NCBI RefSeq assembly: GCF_025153525.1
Contig: NZ_JANZNR010000001.1
Location: 620,001 to 684,000 of the forward strand
Direction: 5' to 3'
From: Psychroserpens sp. SPM9
GTDB taxonomy: Bacteria; Bacteroidota; Bacteroidia; Flavobacteriales; Flavobacteriaceae
Length of the DNA stretch: 64,000 nt
Shown here: piece by piece, positions 1-7,881 of the stretch
How the letters are laid out: the number at the start of each line of letters is the position of its first letter
How positions within the stretch are numbered: the first letter of the stretch is position 1
Program-made: the position numbers and the translations under genes
Notes under the pieces: model-generated
The model's database searches: none
What the model saw: the letters and a program-made list of their open reading frames with translations, nothing else
What the model was told of the DNA's origin: nothing

Positions 1-307
1 CATCCAACTGAAAATATTTCCGTGTTAAAAAATCGGGATATCGCAAATAACTAATTTCTACGGAATCGACTTCAACAGGTTTTTTAAAAGTGAGTAAAGC
101 TTTTGCAAAATCAACATGATAATAAGAAGAATCGATCGTGGTATTATCGTTGCGTTTGAGCTTAAACCAACTGGAATTGATACTAACTGTATCAATTTTT
201 ATGGAGTCTCTAACGGCTACTTTTTTCGTTTTATAGTTAGAGCTTTCCTCTTGCGCAACGGCACAAAAAGACAGCATCAAACAAATAAGTGAAGTAGCAA
301 TTTTCAT
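1..307 (-). CDS. Secreted protein of unknown function, N-terminal part only
   Basis: The gene begins with an ATG at 307 on the minus strand and runs off the left edge, so only about 102 N-terminal residues are visible. They start with a clear signal peptide (MKIATSLICLMLSFCAVAQ), with likely cleavage after AQ. The mature part has an SWFKLK stretch, then a beta-rich segment and a DSSYYHVDF motif. I recall similar openings in long flavobacterial exported proteins that are usually annotated as hypothetical, but I cannot name the family. No other gene shares its strand nearby, and the 135-bp gap to exoA is a divergent promoter region. That it is a real gene is fairly secure; its function is not. 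Confidence 0.65.
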   Translation of the reverse strand, partial: MKIATSLICLMLSFCAVAQEESSNYKTKKVAVRDSIKIDTVSINSSWFKLKRNDNTTIDSSYYHVDFAKALLTFKKPVEVDSVEISYLRYPDFLTRKYFQLD

Positions 308-442
308 TCTTTATATAAACTTGTAAAGACAAAAATTATTTTATGGTTAAAATGCCCTTAAAATAATAGTGTAAAAGTACAGTATTATTTAATTTAGGCC
401 GATAATAGGTATTTTATAAAAAACACCTAATAAATTTATATT

Positions 443-1204
443 ATGAAAATAGTTTCTTACAACGTTAATGGCATACGAGCCGCCATGAATAAAGGCTTTA
501 TAGATTGGCTTAAAAGTGCAAATCCTGACGTGATTTGCCTTCAAGAAATCAAAGCGATGAAAGAACAAGTAGACATTGAAGCTATTGAAAATGCTGGCTA
601 CATCTACAATTATTGGTTTAGTGCTCAAAAAAAAGGCTATAGTGGTGTTGCTATTTTAAGTAAGATAGAACCTAAACATGTCGAATACGGAACAGGAATT
701 GAATCTATGGATTTTGAAGGGAGAAACCTAAGAATCGATTTTGACTCACTTTCTATTATGAGCATGTATTTACCTTCAGGAACAAACGATGCCAGATTAG
801 CTCATAAATTTGAATATATGAATATGATTCATCAGTATTTAAATGAACTGCGTACCGAATGTCCTAATTTGATCGTTCTAGGAGACTATAATATTTGTCA
901 CGAAGAAATTGATATTCACAACCCTAAAATGAAAGGTGTTTCAGGGTTTTTACCTGAAGAACGTGAATGGCTTGGAGATTTCATCGCTAGCGGATTTATA
1001 GATTCGTACCGCTATTTACATCCTGATAAACAAGAATTTTCATGGTGGAGTTACAGAGCAAATTCAAGAGCTAACAACAAAGGCTGGCGTTTAGATTATG
1101 CTATGGTTAGCGAACCATTACAAGAAAATATCAAACGAAGCGTTATTCTAACGGAAGCGGTTCACAGTGACCATTGTCCGATTTTAGTAGAAATAGAGCA
1201 CTAA
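443..1204 (+). CDS. exoA: Exodeoxyribonuclease III (AP endonuclease)
   Basis: A 253-residue member of the exonuclease III/APE1 (EEP) family, which cuts DNA 5' of abasic sites and acts as a 3'-5' exonuclease in base excision repair in the cytoplasm. Hallmarks in order: SYNVNGIRAA at the N-terminus (metal-binding Asn), VICLQEIKA (metal-binding Glu near residue 35), the LGDYNICHEEIDIHNP loop (catalytic Asp and Asn near 150), and a C-terminal SDHCPILVE with the Asp-His pair. Length and motif spacing are normal for the bacterial family. It stands alone, divergent from the truncated gene on its left and 70 bp ahead of an OmpA-like lipoprotein gene. The function is secure; the symbol could equally be written xth. 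Confidence 0.95.
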   Translation: MKIVSYNVNGIRAAMNKGFIDWLKSANPDVICLQEIKAMKEQVDIEAIENAGYIYNYWFSAQKKGYSGVAILSKIEPKHVEYGTGIESMDFEGRNLRIDFDSLSIMSMYLPSGTNDARLAHKFEYMNMIHQYLNELRTECPNLIVLGDYNICHEEIDIHNPKMKGVSGFLPEEREWLGDFIASGFIDSYRYLHPDKQEFSWWSYRANSRANNKGWRLDYAMVSEPLQENIKRSVILTEAVHSDHCPILVEIEH

Positions 1205-1274
1205 TTAATAATCGCTCTTTTCTTAAAAAAGCAAAAAATAATTAACAAAAAAACAAACCCAAATTATAAATAAC

Positions 1275-2234
1275 ATGATTAAAAAATTGTCATTAATAGC
1301 ACTCACATTAATACTTAGCACATCTTGTGTTTCAAAAAAGATTTATACCGATTTAGAAGACAAATATGCAACTCTGAAAAAGGAAAATCGCAAACTGGCT
1401 GATAGCAATAGAGATTTAGAAACCGCATTGAATAAAGCCGAAAATGATTTGGCCAAACTCCAGAAAGATTATAAAGATACAGTAGCCAAGCGCAATGCCT
1501 TACAAAACGATTACGATGCGACTAAATCTAACTTAGACAATTTGAAAGCGTCTTACGATGCCTTAGAAAAAAACAGTAGTGCATCCATTGCAGCAAATTC
1601 GAAAAAGAACAGAGAATTATTAGCGCAATTAGAAGCCAAAGAGCAAGCCTTAGCTGCTGAAAATGCACGACTAGAACAACTCAAAAAAGAGTTAGAATCA
1701 CGTTCACAACGTGTTGCCGAATTAGAAAATGTCATCGCTTCTAAAGATGCTGCAATGACCAAATTAAAAAATGCCATTTCTAAAGCCCTAACCAATTTTG
1801 AAGGTAAGGGTTTAACCGTTGAGCAACGCAACGGTAAAGTTTATGTCTCTATGGAAAATAAGCTCCTTTTCGAATCTGGAAGCTGGGCAGTTGGATCTCA
1901 AGGAAAACAAGCCGTTAAGCAACTTGGAGAAGTTTTAGCTGTAAATCCGGAGATTGCTATCCTCATTGAAGGACATACCGATAATGTGCCTTATAAAGGA
2001 AACACGCAATTAAGCGGAAACTGGGATTTATCTACAAAACGAGCGACAGCAATTGTTAATATACTTAGAGAAAATGCATCTATAAATCCGGAAAACCTAA
2101 CCGCAGCAGGACGCGGAGAATTTGCACCAATTGCAACAAACGACACGCCTGAAGGTAAGGCAAAAAATCGCCGTATTGAAGTGATTTTAACACCTAAACT
2201 AGATGAAATTTCTAAGCTGTTAAATGATATTTAG
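1275..2234 (+). CDS. OmpA-family lipoprotein with long coiled coil
   Basis: A 319-residue cell-envelope protein. The N-terminus is a lipoprotein signal ending in a lipobox-like LSTSC (Cys at residue 18), so it is expected in the outer membrane. Residues about 25-165 form a Lys/Glu/Leu-rich coiled coil (SNRDLETALNKAENDLAKLQ and onward). The last 120 residues are an OmpA C-terminal peptidoglycan-binding domain, with ILIEGHTDNVPYKG (the diaminopimelate-binding Asp lies in this motif) and a C-terminal NRRIEVILTP containing the conserved Arg. The architecture suggests a spacer tethering the outer membrane to peptidoglycan. A strong terminator follows at 2296, so it appears to be a single-gene unit. 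Confidence 0.88.
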   Translation: MIKKLSLIALTLILSTSCVSKKIYTDLEDKYATLKKENRKLADSNRDLETALNKAENDLAKLQKDYKDTVAKRNALQNDYDATKSNLDNLKASYDALEKNSSASIAANSKKNRELLAQLEAKEQALAAENARLEQLKKELESRSQRVAELENVIASKDAAMTKLKNAISKALTNFEGKGLTVEQRNGKVYVSMENKLLFESGSWAVGSQGKQAVKQLGEVLAVNPEIAILIEGHTDNVPYKGNTQLSGNWDLSTKRATAIVNILRENASINPENLTAAGRGEFAPIATNDTPEGKAKNRRIEVILTPKLDEISKLLNDI

Positions 2235-2240
2235 CTTTTT

Positions 2241-2268
2241 GTCATTCTGAACTTGATTCAGAATCTCA
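2241..2268 (+). repeat. 28-bp palindromic repeat, left copy
   Basis: The copy lies 6 bp after the OmpA-like stop codon. Its core is a palindrome with 8-bp arms, ATTCTGAA and TTCAGAAT, around the loop CTTGA. The reverse complement of the whole 28 bp recurs at 2403-2430 with one mismatch (27/28). From memory, near-identical elements are scattered in many Bacteroidota genomes; that is recollection, not a search. Confidence 0.8.
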
Positions 2269-2295
2269 CAAGAGCATAAAACTTAACATAGATTT

Positions 2296-2332
2296 AGATG
2301 GTTCAATTTTTATAAAGTTGAACCATCTTTTT
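2296..2332 (+). terminator. Intrinsic terminator of the OmpA-like gene
   Basis: The 11-bp perfect arms AGATGGTTCAA (2296-2306) and TTGAACCATCT (2318-2328) enclose an 11-nt loop, and the right arm runs straight into a T-run. It lies between the two copies of the 28-bp repeat, so it may belong to that repeat unit. Confidence 0.8.
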
Positions 2333-2402
2333 ATCTTTACACTTCTTAAAAATAAGGCAACAAGGTTCACTGATGATTATTGAAACCTATTAAACTAAAT
2401 AA

Positions 2403-2430
2403 TGAGATTCTGAACCAAGTTCAGAATGAC
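2403..2430 (-). repeat. 28-bp palindromic repeat, right (inverted) copy
   Basis: Inverted partner of the repeat at 2241-2268: 27 of 28 bases match the reverse complement, and the arms ATTCTGAA/TTCAGAAT are kept around a changed loop. Together the two copies bound a 190-bp unit that includes the upstream terminator. Read in the plus frame this copy gives NEILNQVQND, a peptide that falsely extends the next gene upstream of its true ATG at 2437. Confidence 0.8.
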
Positions 2431-2436
2431 GATACT

Positions 2437-3474
2437 ATGAGATACACAACTTTACCAAAAACCGATATAAAAGTTAGTAAAATATGCCTTGGCACTATGA
2501 CCTGGGGAAATCAAAATACCCAGGAAGAAGGCTTTGCACAAATGGATTTAGCACTAGATAGAGGTGTTAATTTTTTTGATACTGCTGAATTATATCCGGT
2601 TCCCGCAGAACAAAAAACCTATGCAGAAACCGAACGTATTATTGGGAATTGGTTTAAAAAAACTGGTAATCGCGATAAGGTTGTTTTAGCATCAAAAATT
2701 GCAGGAACAGGTGACTACACGGCACATATTAGAACTAACGGATTTAGTAAAGCCGCCCTTAACGAAGCGGTTGAAGGCAGTTTAAAACGTTTAAAAACCG
2801 ATTATATTGATTTGTATCAATTGCATTGGCCAGAACGTGAAACTAACACCTTTGGCGTTAGAGATTACGATCATAATCCTGATGATTCTTGGACCGACAA
2901 TTTTAATGAAATTCTTCACAGTCTCGATACCCTTGTAAAATCTGGAAAAATACGTCATGTAGGTATTTCTAACGAAAAAGCTTGGGGAACCATGCGTTAT
3001 TTAGAAGAATCTAAGCAGCACAACTTACCTCGAATGATTACCATTCAAAATGCCTATTCGTTGTTAAATAGAGTTTTTGAAGGCGATATGGCTGAAGTGG
3101 CTATTCGTGAAGACATTGGACTCTTAGCATATTCACCTATGGCTTTTGGTGTATTGTCTGGTAAATACATTAAAGGTACTGCTGGAGATCAAGCACGTTT
3201 AAAGTTGTTTCCAAGATTTGCAAGGTATAGTAGTGTTAATTGCACAGAAGCAACGAAACGCTACCTAAAAATCGCAGAAGATAACCATATGACATTAGCT
3301 CAAATGTCGTTAGCCTTTGTCACCGATAGACCATTTATGACGAGTAATATTATTGGTGCAACTTCATTAGAGCAATTAGAAGAAAATATTGACAGCATTG
3401 ATATTGTATTAAATGACACTATCTTAAAAGCGATTAATGAAGTACATGCGGATATTCCAAATCCTGCGCCTTAA
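2437..3474 (+). CDS. Tas-like NADP(H)-dependent aldo/keto reductase
   Basis: 345 residues from the ATG at 2437. An upstream in-frame ATG at 2380 exists, but the added 19 residues are translated palindromic repeat, so I reject it. Family signatures: LGTMTWG near the N-terminus, FFDTAELYPVP (catalytic Asp and Tyr), ASKI (catalytic Lys), YQLHWPER (catalytic His), and NIIGATSLEQLEENI in the NADP 2'-phosphate-binding segment. The ELYPVP motif and the GNWF segment resemble E. coli Tas more than other aldo/keto reductases. A cytoplasmic oxidoreductase is likely, with unknown physiological substrate. It is apparently monocistronic; I see no terminator immediately after it. Confidence 0.88.
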   Translation: MRYTTLPKTDIKVSKICLGTMTWGNQNTQEEGFAQMDLALDRGVNFFDTAELYPVPAEQKTYAETERIIGNWFKKTGNRDKVVLASKIAGTGDYTAHIRTNGFSKAALNEAVEGSLKRLKTDYIDLYQLHWPERETNTFGVRDYDHNPDDSWTDNFNEILHSLDTLVKSGKIRHVGISNEKAWGTMRYLEESKQHNLPRMITIQNAYSLLNRVFEGDMAEVAIREDIGLLAYSPMAFGVLSGKYIKGTAGDQARLKLFPRFARYSSVNCTEATKRYLKIAEDNHMTLAQMSLAFVTDRPFMTSNIIGATSLEQLEENIDSIDIVLNDTILKAINEVHADIPNPAP

Positions 3475-3580
3475 AAATTTTTATCTTGAAGTGTAAAATG
3501 GTGAGCCTCTTGAAATAAACTTAATTTATTTTGTTTGTTTGTCGATTATATTCTATATTAGTACAGCTAATCGAATCATT

Positions 3581-3778
3581 ATGACGCCATTAATCTTATT
3601 ATTACAAGAAGTAAATACGTACACAACTGAAAATTTTGATAGTACATTTGCTACATTGGGAATTATTCAATTATTACTTTTCATCATACCTTTAGTATTA
3701 GGTGTATGGTTATTTATAAAAGTAATTACGTTTCTCAATCTTAAAATCAAATTGATGAGACGTGAGTTAAATCAATAA
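3581..3778 (+). CDS. Small single-span membrane protein, micropeptide paralog 1
   Basis: 65 residues from the ATG at 3581; an upstream TTG at 3539 would add an implausible polar lead. An acidic/polar N-terminal third (VNTYTTENFDSTF) is followed by one strong transmembrane segment (IIQLLLFIIPLVLGVWLFI). The basic tail FLNLKIKLMRRELNQ is almost the same as the tail of the next gene (FLNLKIKLMKRELDKD). The two therefore look like a tandem duplication with a conserved cytoplasmic amphipathic tail. Function unknown; a regulator or adaptor of a membrane complex is only a guess. Confidence 0.7.
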   Translation: MTPLILLLQEVNTYTTENFDSTFATLGIIQLLLFIIPLVLGVWLFIKVITFLNLKIKLMRRELNQ

Positions 3779-3830
3779 TAAAACAGGATTAATTCTTGGC
3801 TTAAATAGGTCTATATCACACTATAATCTC

Positions 3831-4049
3831 ATGAATTTAGCATTTGTAATTTTAATTCTTCAAAATCAACAGGTTAGAGACATCCCATCTCGTGATTTTC
3901 AATTAGGCTCTGTATTTTATGCCTATTATGGTTTGGCTATTTTCATTTATACGACCATTTTGGTCTTAGCACTCATTTTGTATTTTAAAATTATTAAGTT
4001 TCTCAACTTAAAAATTAAACTTATGAAAAGAGAATTAGATAAAGACTAA
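3831..4049 (+). CDS. Small single-span membrane protein, micropeptide paralog 2
   Basis: 72 residues from an ATG at 3831, 52 bp after its paralog. The order is the same: a short hydrophobic start, a polar stretch (VRDIPSRDFQLGS), one long transmembrane segment (LAIFIYTTILVLALILYF) and the shared basic tail FLNLKIKLMKREL. Conservation of the tail at protein level despite a diverged N-terminal half argues for selection on the tail. A strong terminator at 4081 closes the unit. Function unknown. Confidence 0.7.
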   Translation: MNLAFVILILQNQQVRDIPSRDFQLGSVFYAYYGLAIFIYTTILVLALILYFKIIKFLNLKIKLMKRELDKD

Positions 4050-4080
4050 TTACTAAGAAAAAAACCTTAGAATAATAAAT

Positions 4081-4111
4081 GCCCTGAAATAAATTTCAGG
4101 GCTCTTTTTTT
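4081..4111 (+). terminator. Intrinsic terminator after the micropeptide pair
   Basis: GCCCTGAAA (4081-4089) pairs perfectly with TTTCAGGGC (4094-4102) around a TAAA loop and is followed by CTTTTTTTT. Confidence 0.9.
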
Positions 4112-4196
4112 GAACCTAGTTTGCATGCTATTAATTAAGTTTCCGTAAAATCAGCATTAATTTTAAAACTGTAAACACCCATAAATCAAAATGTTA

Positions 4197-4228
4197 TTTG
4201 TTTTTGTATAGAATATTTTCTATATTTG
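4197..4228 (+). promoter_or_regulatory. Bacteroidota-type promoter for the lipoprotein cassette
   Basis: TTTG at 4197-4200, exactly 20 nt, then TATATTTG at 4221-4228. This matches the primary-sigma consensus TTTG-N19-21-TAnnTTTG without mismatch. Transcription would start near 4235, giving a leader of about 65 nt ahead of the ATG at 4302. Confidence 0.75.
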
Positions 4229-4253
4229 ATTATGTAGAAAATATTCTATACAA
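4204..4253. promoter_or_regulatory. Perfect 19-bp inverted repeat overlapping the promoter, candidate operator
   Basis: The 19 bp at 4204-4222 are exactly the reverse complement of 4235-4253, with a 12-nt spacer. Each arm is itself a near-palindrome (TAGAA-TATT-TTCTA). The left arm fills the space between the -33 and -7 boxes and the right arm covers the predicted transcription start, an arrangement that suits a repressor dimer pair. No regulator gene lies next to it. The symmetry is certain; the operator role is inferred. Confidence 0.7.
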
Positions 4254-4301
4254 GTATTTGATCAATTACTTTCAATAAACACTAATTTAAATCAATGGAT
4301 T

Positions 4302-5804
4302 ATGAAACATTATTTTAAAATCCTATTTCTAATATTAGGAATAGTAGTAAGCACTTTCTCTTGTCAAAAACAAGACGAGATCATATCAGACATAAATCAA
4401 TACCAGGTTCCTAGTATTGAAACAGCAAGAACATATTTTAATGACAGAGCAAATTTGGGTAACTTAGATATAAATTATTCGTTTCGAAATGGTGAAAGCA
4501 CTTTAAATTCTGATTGGGAAAGATCTAAAGCCAAAAAATATAAGGATGAACCTCAGGAAAATATAGATATTTTATATACTCCTATCTATTTACCTACTTC
4601 TGGTAACGCTAAAGGCTTTATAGGAACCGTTGAGATTAATGGCGAATTACAATCTAAAATTATTATGTTAATATACACTGAAAGCAGTAATGATAATGCA
4701 TTTTCAGGGTTTATGCTATTATATGACTTAGATGGTAACATTGAATATTCATATAAATATTCGGAAGGCCAACGCATAGCAGAAGGTTTACCATCACTTG
4801 GTACTACCAATGCAAACAGAAATAACGGTGACGACTGTAACAACCCATTTGACAGTGTTGGATGCTTTATAGATTGGATAGGTGGTGATTGGTTTGGTAT
4901 TGATGGTTTTATTGAAAATGAAGAAGTAGTTGTTATTGCAGCAGGTGATTCGAGTACAGGTGGTTATGTAAACGATTCTGATTTTGGAAATCCAGGGTTT
5001 AATATTCCAATGTTAAACGACCCTTATTCAGGAACTGCAACCCCATGGTGGTTATCTAATACAGTGTCGCCTAATGCAGTATCGATAGTCATGGCATTAG
5101 AACTAGAACATGCATCACTTCCTGAAGCACAATGGTTACTTAATGAAGCTAACCAGGAACAATTAGAGTCCATAGCCAGTTTTTTAAATGATAATCGCGT
5201 TATTGATAGAGACACCGTTCCCAGTGAATTTGAAAATGATGGTGTAGATCAAAATCAGGTGACTGAGATTTCACAGGAGGCTTTAGATTTTGCATTGACA
5301 ATGATTAATTCTTTAATCAATAACCCAAGTGTTTCCTATGAGTATAGTCCTTCCAATCAATCTAATAATAACTTTCAAGATTTTGATTCTTTTAGTGAAG
5401 TAGAAGATTTCTATCAAAATGCTACGACATCTTCATCAAGTACATTTTCTACAGATAGAGATAAATTCACGCACAGTTTTAACTTATGGATATTTAGCTA
5501 TGCTATACATATGGATATCGAAAAACTTATTCCTAATGGAAATTCATGTGACTGTATTGAAGTTGTTGATGTAATAACTTATCTTAGTGGTAATGAAACT
5601 TTAGTCGCATATGAACAGATTGGTGATTATTGGACAGATATTTCTAGTCAAGAAAACACGATAAAGGTAAGCGTGAAGGGAAAAATCACACACGGATTGA
5701 ATATATATGGATTTCCTTGGAAAAGATCCGAAATTTATGTCATGCATGTCACTTATAATCATTCTACAGGACTTATAACAAATTATGGTATTAACTTATA
5801 TTAA
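4302..5804 (+). CDS. Large lipoprotein of unknown function, first gene of an operator-controlled pair
   Basis: 500 residues. The lipoprotein signal ends FSC (Cys about residue 21), so it is an exported lipoprotein. Residues about 35-170 are beta-rich (PIYLPTSGNAKGFIGTVEIN, then FSGFMLLYDLDGNIEYSYKY). A Gly/Asp-rich linker with three Cys (DDCNNPFDSVGC) follows at about 178-190. An acidic helical region (LELEHASLPEAQWLLNEANQ, about 265-345) is next, then a Ser/Asn-rich low-complexity spacer (about 350-390). The last 110 residues form a separate domain (NSCDCIEVVDVI, HGLNIYGFPWKR). A long modular N-terminal part with a distinct C-terminal domain is reminiscent of surface-exposed effectors, but I recognise no toxin motif. 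The next gene starts 6 bp downstream. Confidence 0.75.
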   Translation: MKHYFKILFLILGIVVSTFSCQKQDEIISDINQYQVPSIETARTYFNDRANLGNLDINYSFRNGESTLNSDWERSKAKKYKDEPQENIDILYTPIYLPTSGNAKGFIGTVEINGELQSKIIMLIYTESSNDNAFSGFMLLYDLDGNIEYSYKYSEGQRIAEGLPSLGTTNANRNNGDDCNNPFDSVGCFIDWIGGDWFGIDGFIENEEVVVIAAGDSSTGGYVNDSDFGNPGFNIPMLNDPYSGTATPWWLSNTVSPNAVSIVMALELEHASLPEAQWLLNEANQEQLESIASFLNDNRVIDRDTVPSEFENDGVDQNQVTEISQEALDFALTMINSLINNPSVSYEYSPSNQSNNNFQDFDSFSEVEDFYQNATTSSSSTFSTDRDKFTHSFNLWIFSYAIHMDIEKLIPNGNSCDCIEVVDVITYLSGNETLVAYEQIGDYWTDISSQENTIKVSVKGKITHGLNIYGFPWKRSEIYVMHVTYNHSTGLITNYGINLY

Positions 5805-5810
5805 AAAATA

Positions 5811-6269
5811 ATGATGAAACTATACATTAATACGATTCTAATTGTCTTCTTTTTTGCAACCAATATTTATGCACAAGACGAAACTCAAAATGAAGAAAAT
5901 GACTTGCTTATTAAAAGTTATTTAAACCTTAATGATCATAAGTTTTCTACTTTAAAAAAACATCAAGTCATTATAGATGAACTCTATCTTACAGTTAAAG
6001 ACTCGGTGAAGCCTGAAAAAATAAATAGGAGATTGAATTTGTTTCTAGACAATAAATATAATCAAAAGCAATTATTAATCACTTTGAAAATGGAAAGACA
6101 AATGAAAGGCTCTAATTCTACTTTCGAATTGGATTATAGTATTGACCAAAGTAAAGCTTTAAATTTTGGTACTGTGGATGAGTATATAGAATATAAGAAG
6201 AAATTAGATAGTGTTCTCCTTACCAAAGTAAAAATCAAAGACTCGACAACTACCAAAAAGAAAAACTAA
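5811..6269 (+). CDS. Small periplasmic protein of unknown function, second gene of the pair
   Basis: 152 residues with a signal peptide (MMKLYINTILIVFFFATNIYAQ, cleavage after AQ). The mature part is charged and mostly helical with no recognised motif. It ends in a Lys-rich tail (STTTKKKN). It starts 6 bp after the stop of the large lipoprotein gene and ends at a strong terminator, so the two are surely co-transcribed. A partner, chaperone or protective protein for the larger product is possible, but only operon structure supports that. Confidence 0.7.
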   Translation: MMKLYINTILIVFFFATNIYAQDETQNEENDLLIKSYLNLNDHKFSTLKKHQVIIDELYLTVKDSVKPEKINRRLNLFLDNKYNQKQLLITLKMERQMKGSNSTFELDYSIDQSKALNFGTVDEYIEYKKKLDSVLLTKVKIKDSTTTKKKN

Positions 6270-6288
6270 CTTTATAACCATTAAAAAC

Positions 6289-6325
6289 AAAACCCCTTTC
6301 CGTTAAACGAAAAGGGGTTTTTTGA
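6289..6325. terminator. Bidirectional terminator between convergent genes
   Basis: AAAACCCCTTT (6289-6299) and AAAGGGGTTTT (6311-6321) form a perfect 11-bp stem, T-rich on both strands. It serves the lipoprotein pair on the plus strand and RNase G/E on the minus strand. Confidence 0.9.
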
Positions 6326-6327
6326 TA

Positions 6328-7881
6328 TTATTTGATTTCCTTACCATTTTTGTCATAAAAATGATATTCAAGATATGTGTAAGCATCTCTAGGTAAAACT
6401 TTTACCCATTTTTTGTGTTCTAAAAACCATTTAGAACGTACTGATGGAAACCCTTTGGTTAAAAAGGCTGCTATAAAAGGATGCGCATTTAAGGTTATCT
6501 TTTTATAGTCTTTTTTGAAAAGCCTTTCTAGGTCTTGGGTAATATTTTGAATCACTTTAATTGGTGCTTCAATTTCTCCTCCTTGGCCTCCGTTAGGATT
6601 TTCTTCTTTTGTTTTAATATTGCGTTCTGGGCGAACACGTTGTCTGGTGATTTGTATCAAACCAAACTTACTGGGTGGCAAAATCTTATGTTTTGCCTTA
6701 TCATCTTTCATTTCGTCACGAAGATGATTGTACAATTTTTTTCGATTCTCTGCCCTTCCCATATCAATAAAATCTACAACGATAATGCCTCCCATATCAC
6801 GTAATCGTAATTGTCTGGCAATTTCTGATGCAGAAATTAAATTCACTTCTAAAGCAGTGTCTTCTTGATTTTTTTCTTTGTTAGATCTGTTCCCACTATT
6901 CACATCAACAACATGCATCGCTTCGGTATGTTCTATAACCAAATAGGCTCCTTTTGCCATGGAGACTGTGCGACCAAAAGATGTTTTGATTTGACGTTCT
7001 ATTCCAAACTTTTCATAAAGTGGTACGCCATTTTTGTACATCTTGACTATTGATTCTTTTTTGGGAGCAATTTCTTGAACATAATCTTTGATTTGTTCAT
7101 AAAGCACTTCGTCATCTACTGTAATCCCTGAGAATGAATCGTCAAAAATATCTCTTAGAATAGAAGAGGCTTTGTTCATTTCACTCAACACCTTACTAGG
7201 ATGATGTGCTTTGTTTAATTTTTTACACATTGCTGTCCATCTATTCAGCAAATTTTGTAAATCTTTGTCGAGTTCGGCTACTTTTTTGCCTTCTGCGACT
7301 GTACGAATAATAACACCAAAACCTTTAGGTGTAATACTCTTGACCAAACGTTTTAAACGTTCTTTTTCTTCCTTTGATTCAATTTTTTGAGAAATTGAAA
7401 TTCGGTCAGAAAATGGGACCAAGACAATATAGCGACCTGCAATAGAGAGCTCGCTACTAATGCGAGGCCCTTTGGTTGAAATTGGCTCTTTTACTATCTG
7501 TACTAATAGAGATTGATTTGATTTTAAAACATTCGCAATGCTTCCGTTTTTATCAATATCTTTCTCAAACTGAAAATTTTTCAGTAAAAAATCGGTATGT
7601 CTACCTGTGCTTACACGTTTAACGAATTTTAAAAGTGAAGGTAATTTTGGTCCTAAATCATGATAATGCAAAAAGGCATCTTTTTCATAACCTACATTTA
7701 CAAATGCAGCATTGAGACCAGGAACAGCTTTACGTATTTTGGCAATAAAAATATCACCAACTGCAAATTTGTTATCATCTTCATCTTTGTGTAACTCGAT
7801 AAGTTTTCCATCTTTTAATAAGGCAAAATCAACAATATCGGAACTCGATCTTATAATCAATTCTTTTTCCATGTTGTTCAT
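6328..7881 (-). CDS. rng: Ribonuclease E/G family endoribonuclease
   Basis: About 517 residues, the length of RNase G rather than the long RNase E. An S1-like domain lies at about residues 35-130 (VGDIFIAKIRKAVPGLNAAF, VGYEKDAFLHYHDLG). The catalytic DNase I-like part has VIEHTEAMHVVDVNSG and GGIIVVDFIDM, whose two Asp are the expected Mg ligands. A C-terminal region follows (HPFIAAFLTKGFPS). The enzyme processes rRNA precursors and degrades mRNA in the cytoplasm. The open frame reaches a TTG at 7896; the first ATG is 7881, and the family start (MEKELIIRSSS) corresponds to 7872. It lies downstream of HU and a tiny basic gene, but a terminator at 8021 separates them. Confidence 0.93.
   Translation of the reverse strand: MNNMEKELIIRSSSDIVDFALLKDGKLIELHKDEDDNKFAVGDIFIAKIRKAVPGLNAAFVNVGYEKDAFLHYHDLGPKLPSLLKFVKRVSTGRHTDFLLKNFQFEKDIDKNGSIANVLKSNQSLLVQIVKEPISTKGPRISSELSIAGRYIVLVPFSDRISISQKIESKEEKERLKRLVKSITPKGFGVIIRTVAEGKKVAELDKDLQNLLNRWTAMCKKLNKAHHPSKVLSEMNKASSILRDIFDDSFSGITVDDEVLYEQIKDYVQEIAPKKESIVKMYKNGVPLYEKFGIERQIKTSFGRTVSMAKGAYLVIEHTEAMHVVDVNSGNRSNKEKNQEDTALEVNLISASEIARQLRLRDMGGIIVVDFIDMGRAENRKKLYNHLRDEMKDDKAKHKILPPSKFGLIQITRQRVRPERNIKTKEENPNGGQGGEIEAPIKVIQNITQDLERLFKKDYKKITLNAHPFIAAFLTKGFPSVRSKWFLEHKKWVKVLPRDAYTYLEYHFYDKNGKEIK

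Noticed and set aside
1553-1831. 92-residue minus-strand frame inside the OmpA-like lipoprotein gene
   Set aside because: Shadow of the coiled-coil coding region; Cys/Ser/Phe-rich product and no independent context.
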